Assembly: GCA_036499825.1 (NCBI GenBank)
Contig: DASYCZ010000011.1
Coordinates: 57,021-121,020, forward strand
Direction of reading: 5' to 3'
Length of the DNA: 64,000 nt
Source: Paradevosia sp036499825
GTDB taxonomy: Bacteria; Pseudomonadota; Alphaproteobacteria; Rhizobiales; Devosiaceae
Both the position numbers and the translations under genes were made by a program. Shown piece by piece: positions 41,834 to 50,812 of the stretch (within the stretch, counting starts at the first letter, position 1; each line of letters starts with the position of its first letter). The notes under the pieces were generated by a model. That model saw only the letters and a list, made by a program, of their open reading frames with translations. It was not told where the DNA came from and did not search any database.

Positions 41834-44800
41834 GCCGCAATATCGCCGTTCCCGAATTGACGCGCCGTCGCCAGCAGCAGGCCGCCGATCCGCGCGCCTC
41901 CATCTGGGTGGCGGCCAATGCGGGCTCGGGCAAGACCCATGTGCTGACGCAGCGCGTGCTGCGTCTGCTGCTCTCGGGCGTGGCGCCCGAAGCCATCCTC
42001 TGCCTCACCTACACCAAGGCCGCCGCCGCCGAGATGCGGGCCCGCGTCTCGCGTGAGCTGGCGCGCTGGGCCGTCAAGCCCGAGCCGGCGCTGCGCGAGG
42101 AATTGACCACGCTGGAGGGCGCCCCGGCCGATGACCGCATGCTCGAAAGGGCGCGGACCCTTTTCGCCCATGCGCTCGAAACGCCGGGCGGGCTGAAGAT
42201 CGTCACCATCCATGCCTTCTGCGAAAGCATCCTGCACCGCTTCCCGCTGGAAGCCGGGGTGCCTTTCGATTTCGCCGTGGTCGAGGACAGCGATCGAGCC
42301 GACATGGTGCTCAAGGCGCGCGACAGCGTCCTTGCCGAGGGCCTCAAGGGGCATCGGCAGGTCGCCGACGCGGTGGCGCTGCTGTTCGAGCATCTGAGCG
42401 ATTTCGCCATCACCGAGGCTATCGACGTGGCGCTGGCCGATGGCCGCAAGCTCCGTCCGGTCCTGGCCGACCCCGTGGGCGCCAAGCGGCGCCTGAGGCG
42501 GCTGGTGGGCGATGTGGGAGTGGGCAGCGCCACCCTGCTGGCCGATGTGGTGGGGCGCCGCCTGATCGGGCCGGCCGAGCGGGCGCGCATTCTCGCCATC
42601 ACCCCCGCCAAGGGCGAAGGCAGCAGTTTCGAGGACCGGCTGACCCGGCTCGACGCCGCCCACCCGGCGCCCGGCGATTGGCTGAAACTGTTCCTCACCG
42701 CCGACCAGGCGGTGCCGCAGCGCGGCTTTCCCAAAAAGGCCATCGTGGAGAACGATCCCCTCTTGGCCGAATTGATGCTGGAGGAAGCCCGGCGCCTCGA
42801 ACGGCTGGCCATGGCGCTGCGCCGGGCTCTCCTGGTCGAGCGTTCGGAAGCGCTGCTCGATGTGCTGGGCGCGATCTCGGAAAAATACGAGAGCGGCAAG
42901 CGGGCCCGCTCGCTGCTCGATTTCGACGATCTCATCGCCCGCGTCCATGCGCTCTTCGATGACCAGGCGCTGGGCCCCTGGGTGCAGTACAAGCTCGATG
43001 CCGGCATCACCCATGTGCTGGTCGATGAGAGCCAGGATACCAATCCCGAGCAATGGGCGGTGGTGCGGGCCATCGCGCGTGAGTTCTTCGTGGGCGACAG
43101 CGCCGTCGAGCGCCCGCGCACGCTGTTCGCGGTGGGCGACGAGAAGCAGTCGATCTATTCCTTCCAGGGCGCCAATCCGAAGATCTTCGGCGAGACGGGC
43201 CGGGAATATTTCCGCCGGGCGCTGGAAGCCCGCAAGGCCTTCGAGCCCATCGACCTGCAGACCAGTTTCCGTACGCTGAGGGAAATCCTCAACGCCGTCG
43301 ACATGGTCTTTGCCCGCCCCGATATCCGCGAAGCGGTGCTGGCCCCCGAGGACAAGCCCGTCCACCACGACACCGCCCGCACCGATATCGGCGGTACGGT
43401 GACGCTGTGGCCGGTGATCCAGCAGCAGGAAGCCGCCACCGACCCCGACAACTGGCCCCTGCAGGCGCCGCCCGCCGAGAGCAACGCCCCGCGCGCGGTG
43501 GCCGAACGCATCGCCCGGGAAATCCGCGGCTGGGTCGATATGAAACGGCCATTGGGCGCGCGGGGGCGGGCCGTCACCGCCGACGACGTACTGATCCTGG
43601 TGCAATCGCGCCATGCCCTGTTCCACGAACTGATCCGGGCGTTGCTGCGCGAAGGCCTGCCGACGCCGGGCGCCGACCGGCTGGCGGTGACGCGCCATAT
43701 CGCGGTGCTCGATCTCCTGGCCCTGGGCGATGTGGTGCTCAACCCCGCCGACGATCTGCAACTGGCGGCCCTGCTGCGCTCGCCGCTCTTCGCCATCGAC
43801 GAGGATGCGCTGTTCGCCATCGCCCATGGGCGGCGCGGCCGGCTATGGGATGCGCTCGAAGCCTCCGGCCTGCCCGCGGCCAGGGCCGCCTATGCGCAGC
43901 TTCATGCCTGGCGCGGCCGGGCCGATTTCGAGCGGCCCTTCGAATTCTTCGCCCGCATCCTTTATGCCGAGGGCGGCCTGCAGCGTTTCCACGCCCGGCT
44001 GGGCGGCGAGGTCGATGACGTGTTCGCCGAATTCCTCGACCTGGCCCTGGCCCATGAACAGAGCGACCAGCCCTCGCTGCAGGGGCTTCTGGCAACGCTC
44101 AGGGCGCGCGACGTCTCGATCAAGCGCGAACTGGCCGAGAGCGGCGGCGGCGTGCGGGTGATGACCGTGCATGGCGCCAAGGGGCTGGAAGCCCCCATCG
44201 TCATCCTCGCCGATGCGGCCGGCAAGCCCGATGGCAAGCAATTGGCCAAGCCCGTCTATGTGGCCGATGGCCCCGACGGGCCGCTATTGGTGCATGCCTC
44301 GGCGAGCCGTGACCACGTGCCCGAAACGCGCGCGCTGCGCGATGCGGACGAAGCCAACCTTCGCAACGAATATTGGCGCAAGCTCTATGTGGCGATGACC
44401 CGCGCCGAGGATGAGCTTTATGTGACAGGCGTGTTGACGCGCACCGGCAAGCTGGATGGCAGCTGGTACGAGGCCATCGCCATGGCGCTGGAGGACGACA
44501 GCGAGGTCAAGGGTTCACCCGTTGCGCCCGAGGCGGTGATCTATCCGCGCCAGCGACCGGCGGTAAAACCCATCCAGGGCGAGCTGGCCTTTCCGGTGCC
44601 GGCGCCCGCGCCCCTCATCCTGCCGCCCCTCGTGGAGCATCGCGACCGCATCGTGGTGCATCCGTCCTCCGCCGATACCGCCGCCGATATCGACAGGAGC
44701 CTCGGCACGGCCCTGGAAGCCGCCCAGGATGCCGAGATGGCGCGGCGGCAGGGCACGGTGCTGCATGCGCTGCTGCAGCATCTGGAGAAAAGCGCGCCAG

Positions 44801-45255
44801 CCGATCGGATGCGAATCGGCCTCAAGGCCATGGGCGCGCTGTTGCCCCAATATCCTCAAAACCACGCCGCCCTCGTCGCCAAGGCCGTGAACATCCTGCA
44901 ACGGCCTGAGCTGCAAGAGCTTTTCGGCCCCGATAGCCGGGCCGAAGTGCCGTTTCTCATGCAGGCGCGACGCAACGGCGCCCCCATCACGCTGGCGGGG
45001 CGTTTCGACCGGCTGATTGTGGGCGATGGCCAAGTGCTTGTTGTCGATTACAAATCCGACGCCAATCCGCCATCGCAACCACAAGATGTGCACAATCGTT
45101 ACCTTACCCAGCTCGGGCTCTATGCGCTGGTTGCAGGTCAGCTCTTCCAAGCGCATAGTGTGCGGGCGGCGATCTTGTGGACCAGTTTGGAATCATTGAT
45201 GATTCTGCCGCGGTCCCAACTCGTGGAGGCGGTTACCGCCTACACACCGGAGTGA
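41830..45255 (+). CDS. addA: Double-strand break repair helicase AddA
   Basis: A 1141-residue UvrD-type helicase-nuclease. Motif I VAANAGSGKTHVLTQR (about residues 28-43), motif Ia LTYTKAAAAEMRARV, motif II LVDESQDTNPEQ, motif III VGDEKQSIYSFQGA, motif V VMTVHGAKGLEAPIV and VAMTRAEDELYVTG are all present; the C-terminal nuclease has LVVDYKSDANPP. With AddB it unwinds and degrades broken ends until Chi. It starts at ATG 41830, overlapping the addB stop. trxA follows 81 bp after its end. Confidence 0.96.
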   Translation: MSRNIAVPELTRRRQQQAADPRASIWVAANAGSGKTHVLTQRVLRLLLSGVAPEAILCLTYTKAAAAEMRARVSRELARWAVKPEPALREELTTLEGAPADDRMLERARTLFAHALETPGGLKIVTIHAFCESILHRFPLEAGVPFDFAVVEDSDRADMVLKARDSVLAEGLKGHRQVADAVALLFEHLSDFAITEAIDVALADGRKLRPVLADPVGAKRRLRRLVGDVGVGSATLLADVVGRRLIGPAERARILAITPAKGEGSSFEDRLTRLDAAHPAPGDWLKLFLTADQAVPQRGFPKKAIVENDPLLAELMLEEARRLERLAMALRRALLVERSEALLDVLGAISEKYESGKRARSLLDFDDLIARVHALFDDQALGPWVQYKLDAGITHVLVDESQDTNPEQWAVVRAIAREFFVGDSAVERPRTLFAVGDEKQSIYSFQGANPKIFGETGREYFRRALEARKAFEPIDLQTSFRTLREILNAVDMVFARPDIREAVLAPEDKPVHHDTARTDIGGTVTLWPVIQQQEAATDPDNWPLQAPPAESNAPRAVAERIAREIRGWVDMKRPLGARGRAVTADDVLILVQSRHALFHELIRALLREGLPTPGADRLAVTRHIAVLDLLALGDVVLNPADDLQLAALLRSPLFAIDEDALFAIAHGRRGRLWDALEASGLPAARAAYAQLHAWRGRADFERPFEFFARILYAEGGLQRFHARLGGEVDDVFAEFLDLALAHEQSDQPSLQGLLATLRARDVSIKRELAESGGGVRVMTVHGAKGLEAPIVILADAAGKPDGKQLAKPVYVADGPDGPLLVHASASRDHVPETRALRDADEANLRNEYWRKLYVAMTRAEDELYVTGVLTRTGKLDGSWYEAIAMALEDDSEVKGSPVAPEAVIYPRQRPAVKPIQGELAFPVPAPAPLILPPLVEHRDRIVVHPSSADTAADIDRSLGTALEAAQDAEMARRQGTVLHALLQHLEKSAPADRMRIGLKAMGALLPQYPQNHAALVAKAVNILQRPELQELFGPDSRAEVPFLMQARRNGAPITLAGRFDRLIVGDGQVLVVDYKSDANPPSQPQDVHNRYLTQLGLYALVAGQLFQAHSVRAAILWTSLESLMILPRSQLVEAVTAYTPE

Positions 45256-45336
45256 TCCGGCTTGAAGCAGGTCTGGACTCTTCTTAACTTTTGCGTTCAA
45301 ACAGCCGTCGCTTTTCAACTCCAAAGGCAACATCTT

Positions 45337-45660
45337 ATGACCACACACGTTTCCGACGCCAACTTCGGCGAGGAAGTCCTGAACTCCAAAGAGCCCGTGC
45401 TCGTAGATTTTTGGGCCGAGTGGTGCGGGCCGTGCCGGGCGATCGCTCCCGTTCTCGATGAACTGAGCAGCGAATTGGCCGGCAAGGTGAAGATCGTCAA
45501 GCTCAACATCGACGAGAATCCCTCGACCACGGTCAAGTACGGTGTCCGTTCCATCCCCACCATGATCCTCTTCAAGGGCGGCGAAGCCGCCGACATGAAG
45601 ATCGGTGCCGGCACCCCCAAGGCGGGCCTCACCAAGTGGCTCGAAAGCCACGCCGCGTAA
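45337..45660 (+). CDS. trxA: Thioredoxin 1 (CGPC active site)
   Basis: A 107-residue cytoplasmic thioredoxin with the canonical active site FWAEWCGPC (Cys30 and Cys33), the cis-Pro motif IPTMILFKGG and the usual length. It reduces disulfides in ribonucleotide reductase and other clients. The position after addA and before folC is conserved in the order. A terminator-like hairpin lies at 45689. Confidence 0.96.
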   Translation: MTTHVSDANFGEEVLNSKEPVLVDFWAEWCGPCRAIAPVLDELSSELAGKVKIVKLNIDENPSTTVKYGVRSIPTMILFKGGEAADMKIGAGTPKAGLTKWLESHAA

Positions 45661-45688
45661 CGCGCGCTTTCGACACCCTGAATTCCAG

Positions 45689-45723
45689 CGCCGTCGGCCC
45701 CAGGGCCGGCGGCGTTTTGTTTG
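45689..45723 (+). terminator. Rho-independent terminator after trxA
   Basis: CGCCGTCGGCC pairs with GGCCGGCGGCG around CCAG (one T-G position) and is followed by TTTTGTTTG, 28 bp after the trxA stop. Confidence 0.8.
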
Positions 45724-45830
45724 CGGGGCGGGGTCCGCAAGATGCGGTTCCACGACTGCCCCCGGATACCAACCGCCGGAATGGCTCCGTGGATGTTGTG
45801 GGCACGGGAAACCAACACAGGGCTTTCGGC

Positions 45831-45878
45831 CACCTGGCCCCTCTGGGGAGAGGTCGACGCGTGGCGTCGGGTGAGGGG
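45831..45878 (+). repeat. GC-rich repeat, family 3
   Basis: CCCCTCTGGGGAGAGGTCGA followed by the GGGTGAGGGG end, in the gap between the two thioredoxin genes. Confidence 0.65.
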
Positions 45879-46040
45879 CGGGGAGTTCTCGGCATCCCCG
45901 GTGTTGCGGTCGGCACCATTGCCGACGCTTCGGCGCACCCCTTCACCCGCCCCTTGTCCCCACCCCCAAAACCTCACCAACCCGGCTTCCGTCGCCGCCC
46001 GACTCCTCCTAGCCTCCACCGTCCATCAAAGGAGAAGCCC

Positions 46041-46364
46041 ATGTCCCTCAATGTCAACGACGCCAATTTCGATGCCGAAGTGCTGGCGGCCGAGGAGCCG
46101 GTGCTGGTGGATTTCTGGGCCGAGTGGTGCCCGCCCTGCAAGGCCATGGACCCCATCCTCGACGATTTGAGCCGGGAGCTCGCCGGCCGCGTCAAGATCG
46201 TCAAGCTCGACGTCGAGACCAACCCTCGCATCGTCAGCCGCTACAATGTGCGCGCCATGCCCACCATGATCGTGTTCAAGGGCGGCGAGCCCACCGATAT
46301 GAAGGTGGGCGCCGGCCAGTCACGCGTACAGCTGGTCAAATGGCTGGAAGCCCATGCGGGCTAG
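46041..46364 (+). CDS. Thioredoxin paralogue with CPPC active site
   Basis: A 107-residue protein the same length as TrxA and closely related along its whole sequence (shared VLVDFWAEWC, LAGRVKIVKLDVETNP, MPTMIVFKGGEPTDMKVGAG). The active site is WCPPC rather than WCGPC. CPPC is uncommon and would be expected to change redox potential or client choice. GGAG lies 8 nt before ATG 46041. It is probably a tandem duplicate of trxA separated by a terminator and a repeat. A hairpin shared with the convergent folC follows. Confidence 0.92.
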   Translation: MSLNVNDANFDAEVLAAEEPVLVDFWAEWCPPCKAMDPILDDLSRELAGRVKIVKLDVETNPRIVSRYNVRAMPTMIVFKGGEPTDMKVGAGQSRVQLVKWLEAHAG

Positions 46365-46383
46365 GCGTTCCTGAGGAAACGCC
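46364..46383. terminator. Bidirectional terminator-like hairpin
   Basis: GGCGTT and AACGCC pair around CCTGAGGA, exactly between the stop codons of the CPPC thioredoxin and the convergent folC, and could end both transcripts. Confidence 0.45.
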
Positions 46384-47706
46384 CTAGCGCAGCGGCGTGC
46401 CGTCCAGGTCGAGCACGTGCCCGGCCAGGTGCAGCGAGCCGCAGATGACGATGCGGGCCCCGGCGATTTCGGCCGCGGCCGTGATGGCGGCCTGGATGGA
46501 GCGCATCGGCCGCGCCTCGAGCCCCAGGCCCCTGGCGAGATCGGCCAGGGTCCTGGCCTTCCAGGCGGCGCGGTCGCCGGGGATCGGCACCGTCAGCACC
46601 CGGACCGGGTCCTTGCCGAAATGCGCCAGATAGCCCTTGGCGTCCTTGTTGGCGAAAGTGCCCATGATCAGCACCAGCGGCTTGGGATTGGCCGCCGCCA
46701 TTTCCCGCAGCGCCGCCGATAGCACATTGCCGCCGGCCTCGTTATGGCCGCCATCGAGCCAGAGTTCCTGGCCGGGCGACAATAGCGCCGTCAGTCGGCC
46801 CTTGAGGGGCGCCAGGCGCCCAGGCCAATCGACACTGCGCAGGCCAATCGCGATCTCGGCCTCGCTGACCGGCAGGCCGAAATGGCGCGCCGCCGCGATG
46901 GCGACGGCCGCATTGTCGATCTGGTGCGGGCCGGCGAGCTTGGGCGGGGGCAGGTCCATGAGGCCCGTCTCGTCCTGGTAGATCATGCGGCCATCCTGGA
47001 AATAGCCGTCGAAATCCTCGCCGCCGATAAACGGCCTGACGCCGAGGCTCTTGGCCTCCCGGAGGATGGAGGCGAGGCCTTCATCGGTCTGGCGCGCCGT
47101 CACCGCCTTGGCGCCGCGCTTCAGGATCCCGGCCTTTTCGAAGGCGATGCCGCCGATCTCCGAGCCCAGATATTCGATATGGTCGATGGAAACCGGCGTG
47201 ATCACGGCACCCAGCGGATGGTCGACCACATTGGTGGCGTCAAAGCGCCCGCCCAGGCCAACTTCCAGCAGCAGGTAATCGGCAGGCTCTTCGGCGAACA
47301 GGTGGAAGGCCGCCGCCGTGGTGATTTCGAAATAGGTGATGGGCTTGCCGCCATTGACCTGCTCGCAATATTCCAGCGCCGCATTGAGGCGGCGCGTATC
47401 GACGAGCTTGCCCGCAAGGCGGATGCGCTCGTTGAAGCGGATGAGATGGGGCGAGGTATAGACATGCACGCTCTTGCCCGAAGCCTCCAGAAAGGCGCGC
47501 AGATAGGCAATGGTCGAGCCCTTGCCATTGGTGCCCGCCACGTGGATCACGGGCGGCAGCCGATCCTGCGGCCGGCCGAGATCGTCCAGCAGCCGTCCCA
47601 TGCGGTCCAGCGTCAGGTCGATCAGTTTCGGGTGCAGCGTCAGCAGCCGCTTCAAAATGGCATCGGTACGGGACAAGGCAGCAATCCACAGAATCGGGAG
47701 ACCCAC
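46384..47706 (-). CDS. folC: Bifunctional folylpolyglutamate/dihydrofolate synthase
   Basis: A 440-residue Mur-ligase-type enzyme adding Glu to folates. ATP-binding HVAGTNGKGSTIAYL (about residues 54-68), the TSPHLIRFNERI motif, the carbamylated-Lys region FEKAGILKRGAKAV and the C-terminal MGTFANKDAKGYL are present. The start is GTG 47706 (or TTG 47676, closer to homologues that begin near SRTDAILKRL); neither has a good ribosome site. It heads the leftward set folC - TPR - accD - trp, an order conserved in the class. Confidence 0.93.
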   Translation of the reverse strand: MGLPILWIAALSRTDAILKRLLTLHPKLIDLTLDRMGRLLDDLGRPQDRLPPVIHVAGTNGKGSTIAYLRAFLEASGKSVHVYTSPHLIRFNERIRLAGKLVDTRRLNAALEYCEQVNGGKPITYFEITTAAAFHLFAEEPADYLLLEVGLGGRFDATNVVDHPLGAVITPVSIDHIEYLGSEIGGIAFEKAGILKRGAKAVTARQTDEGLASILREAKSLGVRPFIGGEDFDGYFQDGRMIYQDETGLMDLPPPKLAGPHQIDNAAVAIAAARHFGLPVSEAEIAIGLRSVDWPGRLAPLKGRLTALLSPGQELWLDGGHNEAGGNVLSAALREMAAANPKPLVLIMGTFANKDAKGYLAHFGKDPVRVLTVPIPGDRAAWKARTLADLARGLGLEARPMRSIQAAITAAAEIAGARIVICGSLHLAGHVLDLDGTPLR

Positions 47707-47804
47707 AGTTTACGGCATCGCGGGTCAGGGCGGTATAGGGCGCGGCGCCCGCTTTCGTCAGGGCCGCAATGGCGAGGGCTGTGCTCGTTGCCCACCCCCA
47801 CCAG

Positions 47805-47893
47805 GTCATTCCGGCGGAGGCCGGAATTCATGTCCGTGGCGTACCGCATGCATCCAGCTCCCGGGGCGTTCCGAACCTGGATTCCGATGATCC
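47805..47893. repeat. Family 1 element with its right-arm hairpin missing
   Basis: The left arm and centre match other copies, but the right end reads TGGATTCCGATGATCC. Relative to the copy at 3178, about 12 bases (GCCTCCGCCGGA), the internal hairpin of the arm, are cleanly absent. This looks like a slipped-strand or hairpin-excision deletion. Confidence 0.75.
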
Positions 47894-47917
47894 TGTGGAT
47901 GGGGGCTCCCCCACTCC

Positions 47918-48703
47918 CTACTTCACCGTCCCGTACATCAGCGCCGTCATCCTGGCGTCATCGGCCTTGGCTCCGGCTTCATCGCCGGCGCTGTGGCGTG
48001 CGGCGGAGCGGAAGCCGTAAAGGCCGGGATCGTCGGGGGCGAGGGCGAGGGCCGCATCGAAATCGGCGAGGGCTTGGGTAGTGTCGCCCTTGTTGAAATA
48101 GGCCAGGCCCCGATTGCTCAGCGCATGCACGTTGCGGGGATCAACCGACAACGCGTGGTTGAGATCGGCCAGGGCCGGGTCGGGCCGGCCGAGCCAGCCC
48201 AGGATCGAGGCACGGGTGACGAGGAATTCCGCCTCCGACGGGGCGAGGCGGATGGCCTCGTCGAGATCGCCGAGGGCCGCCGAAAGGTCGCGTTCGTAAA
48301 GCAGGTTCGCCTTGCCGCGCCGCCAATAGGCTGCGGCGGAGTCGGGCACAAGGGTGATGGCGCGCGCATAATCGACCAGCGCCCCAGCGTAGCCCTGCGG
48401 TCCGGCCATGGCCAGATCGGCCCGGTCCAGCAGCGCCTCGGCGAGATCGTGGCCTTCGACGAGATTGCTGTCGATCAGCCGGTTGCACGCCGCCACGCCC
48501 TGATCGTGGCGTTGCAGGATGGCGGTCGCGTCGACATCGAAACGTTCGGGCGTCTCGACATTGCCCTCGGCACATTGGCGCATGAGGTCCGCCGTCGACA
48601 TGGCCGCAACCGGCGTGCTGGCCGCGGCGGCGGGCAAGACGAGGTCGAGTGTCACGAGGCCAATGACGGCAAGGCCCGGCAAGGCACGAAATAACGACGG
48701 CAC
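47918..48703 (-). CDS. Secreted TPR-repeat protein
   Basis: A 261-residue protein with a signal peptide (residues 1-29, hydrophobic LPGLAVIGLVTLDLVLPAAAA) followed by three to four tetratricopeptide repeats with the W-G-Y-A-P spacing, for example AAAYWRRGKANLLYERDLS, EFLVTRASILGWLGRPDPAL and HALSNRGLAYFNKGDTTQAL. TPR proteins act as scaffolds; the partner is unknown. The start is GTG 48703, with AAGGAA 8-13 nt upstream; the longer frame from 48769 extends into a repeat. It sits between folC and accD, where no TPR gene is usual. Confidence 0.8.
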   Translation of the reverse strand: MPSLFRALPGLAVIGLVTLDLVLPAAAASTPVAAMSTADLMRQCAEGNVETPERFDVDATAILQRHDQGVAACNRLIDSNLVEGHDLAEALLDRADLAMAGPQGYAGALVDYARAITLVPDSAAAYWRRGKANLLYERDLSAALGDLDEAIRLAPSEAEFLVTRASILGWLGRPDPALADLNHALSVDPRNVHALSNRGLAYFNKGDTTQALADFDAALALAPDDPGLYGFRSAARHSAGDEAGAKADDARMTALMYGTVK

Positions 48704-48764
48704 AATGCAATTTCCTTCGTTACGCAATCCGCGCTCGGCCCGCCAGACGCCCTCAACCCACGGA

Positions 48765-48846
48765 GTCATTCCGGCAGAGGCCGCAATCCATGTCCGTGGC
48801 GTGCCACACGCATCGAGCTCCTGGGAGGTTCCCCGCCGGGATGACC
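48765..48846. repeat. Family 1 element, shortened copy
   Basis: The left arm has point changes (GCAGAGGCCGCAATCC) and the right arm ends early (CCCCGCCGGGATGACCCGG). It lies between the TPR gene and accD. Confidence 0.7.
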
Positions 48847-48894
48847 CGGTTGGTGGGGCGAACTATCGACCCCCCCTGTCGTATAGTAGGGCTC

Positions 48895-49866
48895 CTACTC
48901 AGCGTGCGCGGCCTGTGGCGGGGCCACGGCCAGATCGTCGTCGCCTTCGGCCGCGACCACCACGTCGCGCATCGAAACCGTGGTGGCGGGGGCGGTGGCG
49001 GCCAGCTCGGTGGGCGCTTCCAGCCTTGTCAGCATGGCCACCAGCGAGCCGATGGTGGAGCGGAGGTTGTGCCGGTGCACCACCATGTCCACCATGCCGT
49101 GGCTGTAGAGATATTCCGAGCGCTGGAAGCCCTTGGGGAGCTTTTCGCGGATGGTCTGCTCGATGACGCGCGGGCCCGCAAAGCAGATGAGCGCGCCGGG
49201 CTCGGCGATATGCACATCGCCCAGCATCGCATAGGAGGCGGTGACGCCGCCGGTGGTGGGGTTGGTGAACACCACGATGAAGGGCAGGCCCGCCTCGCGC
49301 AGGCGCAGCACCGCGACGGTCGTGCGCGGCATCTGCATCAGCGACAGGATGCCTTCCTGCATGCGGGCGCCACCCGAGGCGACGAACAGCACGAACGGCG
49401 TGCGCTTCTGGGCCGCGGCCTCGAGCCCGGCGATGATGCCCTGGCCCACCGCCATGCCGAGCGAGCCACCGATGAATTCGAAATCCTGCACCGCCGCCAC
49501 CACGGCGTTGCCGAACAGCCTGCCGGTCGCCACCGTGATGGCGTCTTCGCTGCCGGTCTTGTTGCGGGCTTCCTTGAGGCGATCGCTATAGCGCTTCTGA
49601 TCGCGGAACTTCAGCGGGTCCTGCGGCACGGTGGGCAGTGGCACGGTCTCGTATTTGCCGCCATCGAAGAAGGTCGCCAGCCGGTCGCTGCCCTTGATCT
49701 TCATGTGGAAGCCCGAATTGGGCACCACCCACTGATTGGCTTCGAGGTCGCGATAGAACACCATCTCGCCGGATTCAGGATCCTTGACCCACAAATTCTC
49801 CGGCGTCTCCCGCTTGTTCAGGAACGACCTGATCTTGGGGGGGACCATGTTGCTGATCCAGTTCAT
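48895..49866 (-). CDS. accD: Acetyl-CoA carboxylase carboxyltransferase subunit beta
   Basis: A 323-residue subunit that, with AccA, transfers CO2 from biotin to acetyl-CoA for fatty acid synthesis. The crotonase-like core is typical: ASGGARMQEGILSLMQM, NPTTGGVTASYAMLGDVHIAEP and GFAGPRVIEQTIREKLP. The N-terminal zinc ribbon has lost its cysteines: the stretch VKDPESGEMVFYRDLEANQW contains none of the four found in E. coli AccD (CDSC...CPKC). It precedes folC in the leftward block after trpA. Confidence 0.96.
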   Translation of the reverse strand: MNWISNMVPPKIRSFLNKRETPENLWVKDPESGEMVFYRDLEANQWVVPNSGFHMKIKGSDRLATFFDGGKYETVPLPTVPQDPLKFRDQKRYSDRLKEARNKTGSEDAITVATGRLFGNAVVAAVQDFEFIGGSLGMAVGQGIIAGLEAAAQKRTPFVLFVASGGARMQEGILSLMQMPRTTVAVLRLREAGLPFIVVFTNPTTGGVTASYAMLGDVHIAEPGALICFAGPRVIEQTIREKLPKGFQRSEYLYSHGMVDMVVHRHNLRSTIGSLVAMLTRLEAPTELAATAPATTVSMRDVVVAAEGDDDLAVAPPQAAHAE

Positions 49867-49987
49867 GCGAGAACCTCTCTGCCAAAGGCGCCAGGGGCGG
49901 ATGGCGCCCAGCGATATCTAGTGATTGTGGCGATTATTAACAGGGTGCCAGCCCCGGCGCAAAGCGCGGGGCGGCCTTATCCCGCAC

Positions 49988-50812
49988 TCAGGCGCGGGCG
50001 CGCCTGAGGCCTGTGGCGAGCCCGGCAACCAGCGTCGTCACCGCGCCCACAGTGCCGGCGGTCGCCTTGCCGTCATCGAGCGAGCCCAGCACCGCGTTGC
50101 ACAGCGCCGTGCCCACCGCGATGCCGTCGGAATCGCGGCCCATGCGGGCGGCGTCGTCGGCCGTCTTGATGCCGAAGCCCACCACGACCGGCAGGTCCGT
50201 ATGGGCCTTGATGCGCGTCACCGCCTCGCCCACGGCGGCGTGGTTCTTGATGCTGGCGCCCGTAATGCCGGTCATCGACACGTAATAGACGAAGCCCGAA
50301 GTGTTGTTGAGCACCGCCGGCAGGCGCGCATCGTCGGTGGTGGGCGTCGCCAGCCGGATGAAGTTGAGCCCGGCCCTGAGCGCCGGAATGCACAGTTCCT
50401 CATCTTCTTCTGGCGGCAGGTCGACCACGATCAACCCATCGACGCCCGCCGCCTTGGCGGCGGCGAGGAACGCATCGACGCCGAAAATATAGATGGGGTT
50501 GTAATAGCCCATCAGCACGATCGGGGTGTCGGCGTCCTTGCGGCGGAACGCCTCGACCATCGATAGCGTCCTGTGCAGCGTCTGCCCGGCCAGCAAAGCA
50601 CGCTGGCCCGCCGCCTGGATGCTGGGGCCATCGGCCATCGGGTCCGAGAACGGCATGCCGAGCTCGATGATGTCGGCGCCGGCAGCCGGCAGCGCATCGA
50701 GGATTGCCTGGCCCACAGCCATGTCGGGGTCGCCCGCCATGATATAGGTGACGAGCGCGGCGCGGCCTTCGGCGGCGCACTGCTTGAAGCGCGCGGGGAT
50801 ACGGGTGGTCAT
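49988..50812 (-). CDS. trpA: Tryptophan synthase alpha chain
   Basis: A 274-residue TIM-barrel subunit that cleaves indole-3-glycerol phosphate. Visible are LVTYIMAGDPD, the catalytic Glu in ADIIELGMPFSDPMADGP, the catalytic Asp in LIVVDLPPEE, TGITGASI and VVGFGIKTADDAARMG. Start ATG 50812 overlaps the trpB stop by 4 bp, giving the usual coupled BA pair. The tail after residue 262 is short and basic. Confidence 0.97.
   Translation of the reverse strand: MTTRIPARFKQCAAEGRAALVTYIMAGDPDMAVGQAILDALPAAGADIIELGMPFSDPMADGPSIQAAGQRALLAGQTLHRTLSMVEAFRRKDADTPIVLMGYYNPIYIFGVDAFLAAAKAAGVDGLIVVDLPPEEDEELCIPALRAGLNFIRLATPTTDDARLPAVLNNTSGFVYYVSMTGITGASIKNHAAVGEAVTRIKAHTDLPVVVGFGIKTADDAARMGRDSDGIAVGTALCNAVLGSLDDGKATAGTVGAVTTLVAGLATGLRRARA

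Noticed and set aside
40028..43827. Two very long leftward frames opposite addB and addA
   Set aside because: They lack recognisable motifs and ribosome sites and lie wholly antisense to AddB and AddA, whose helicase and nuclease motifs are intact.
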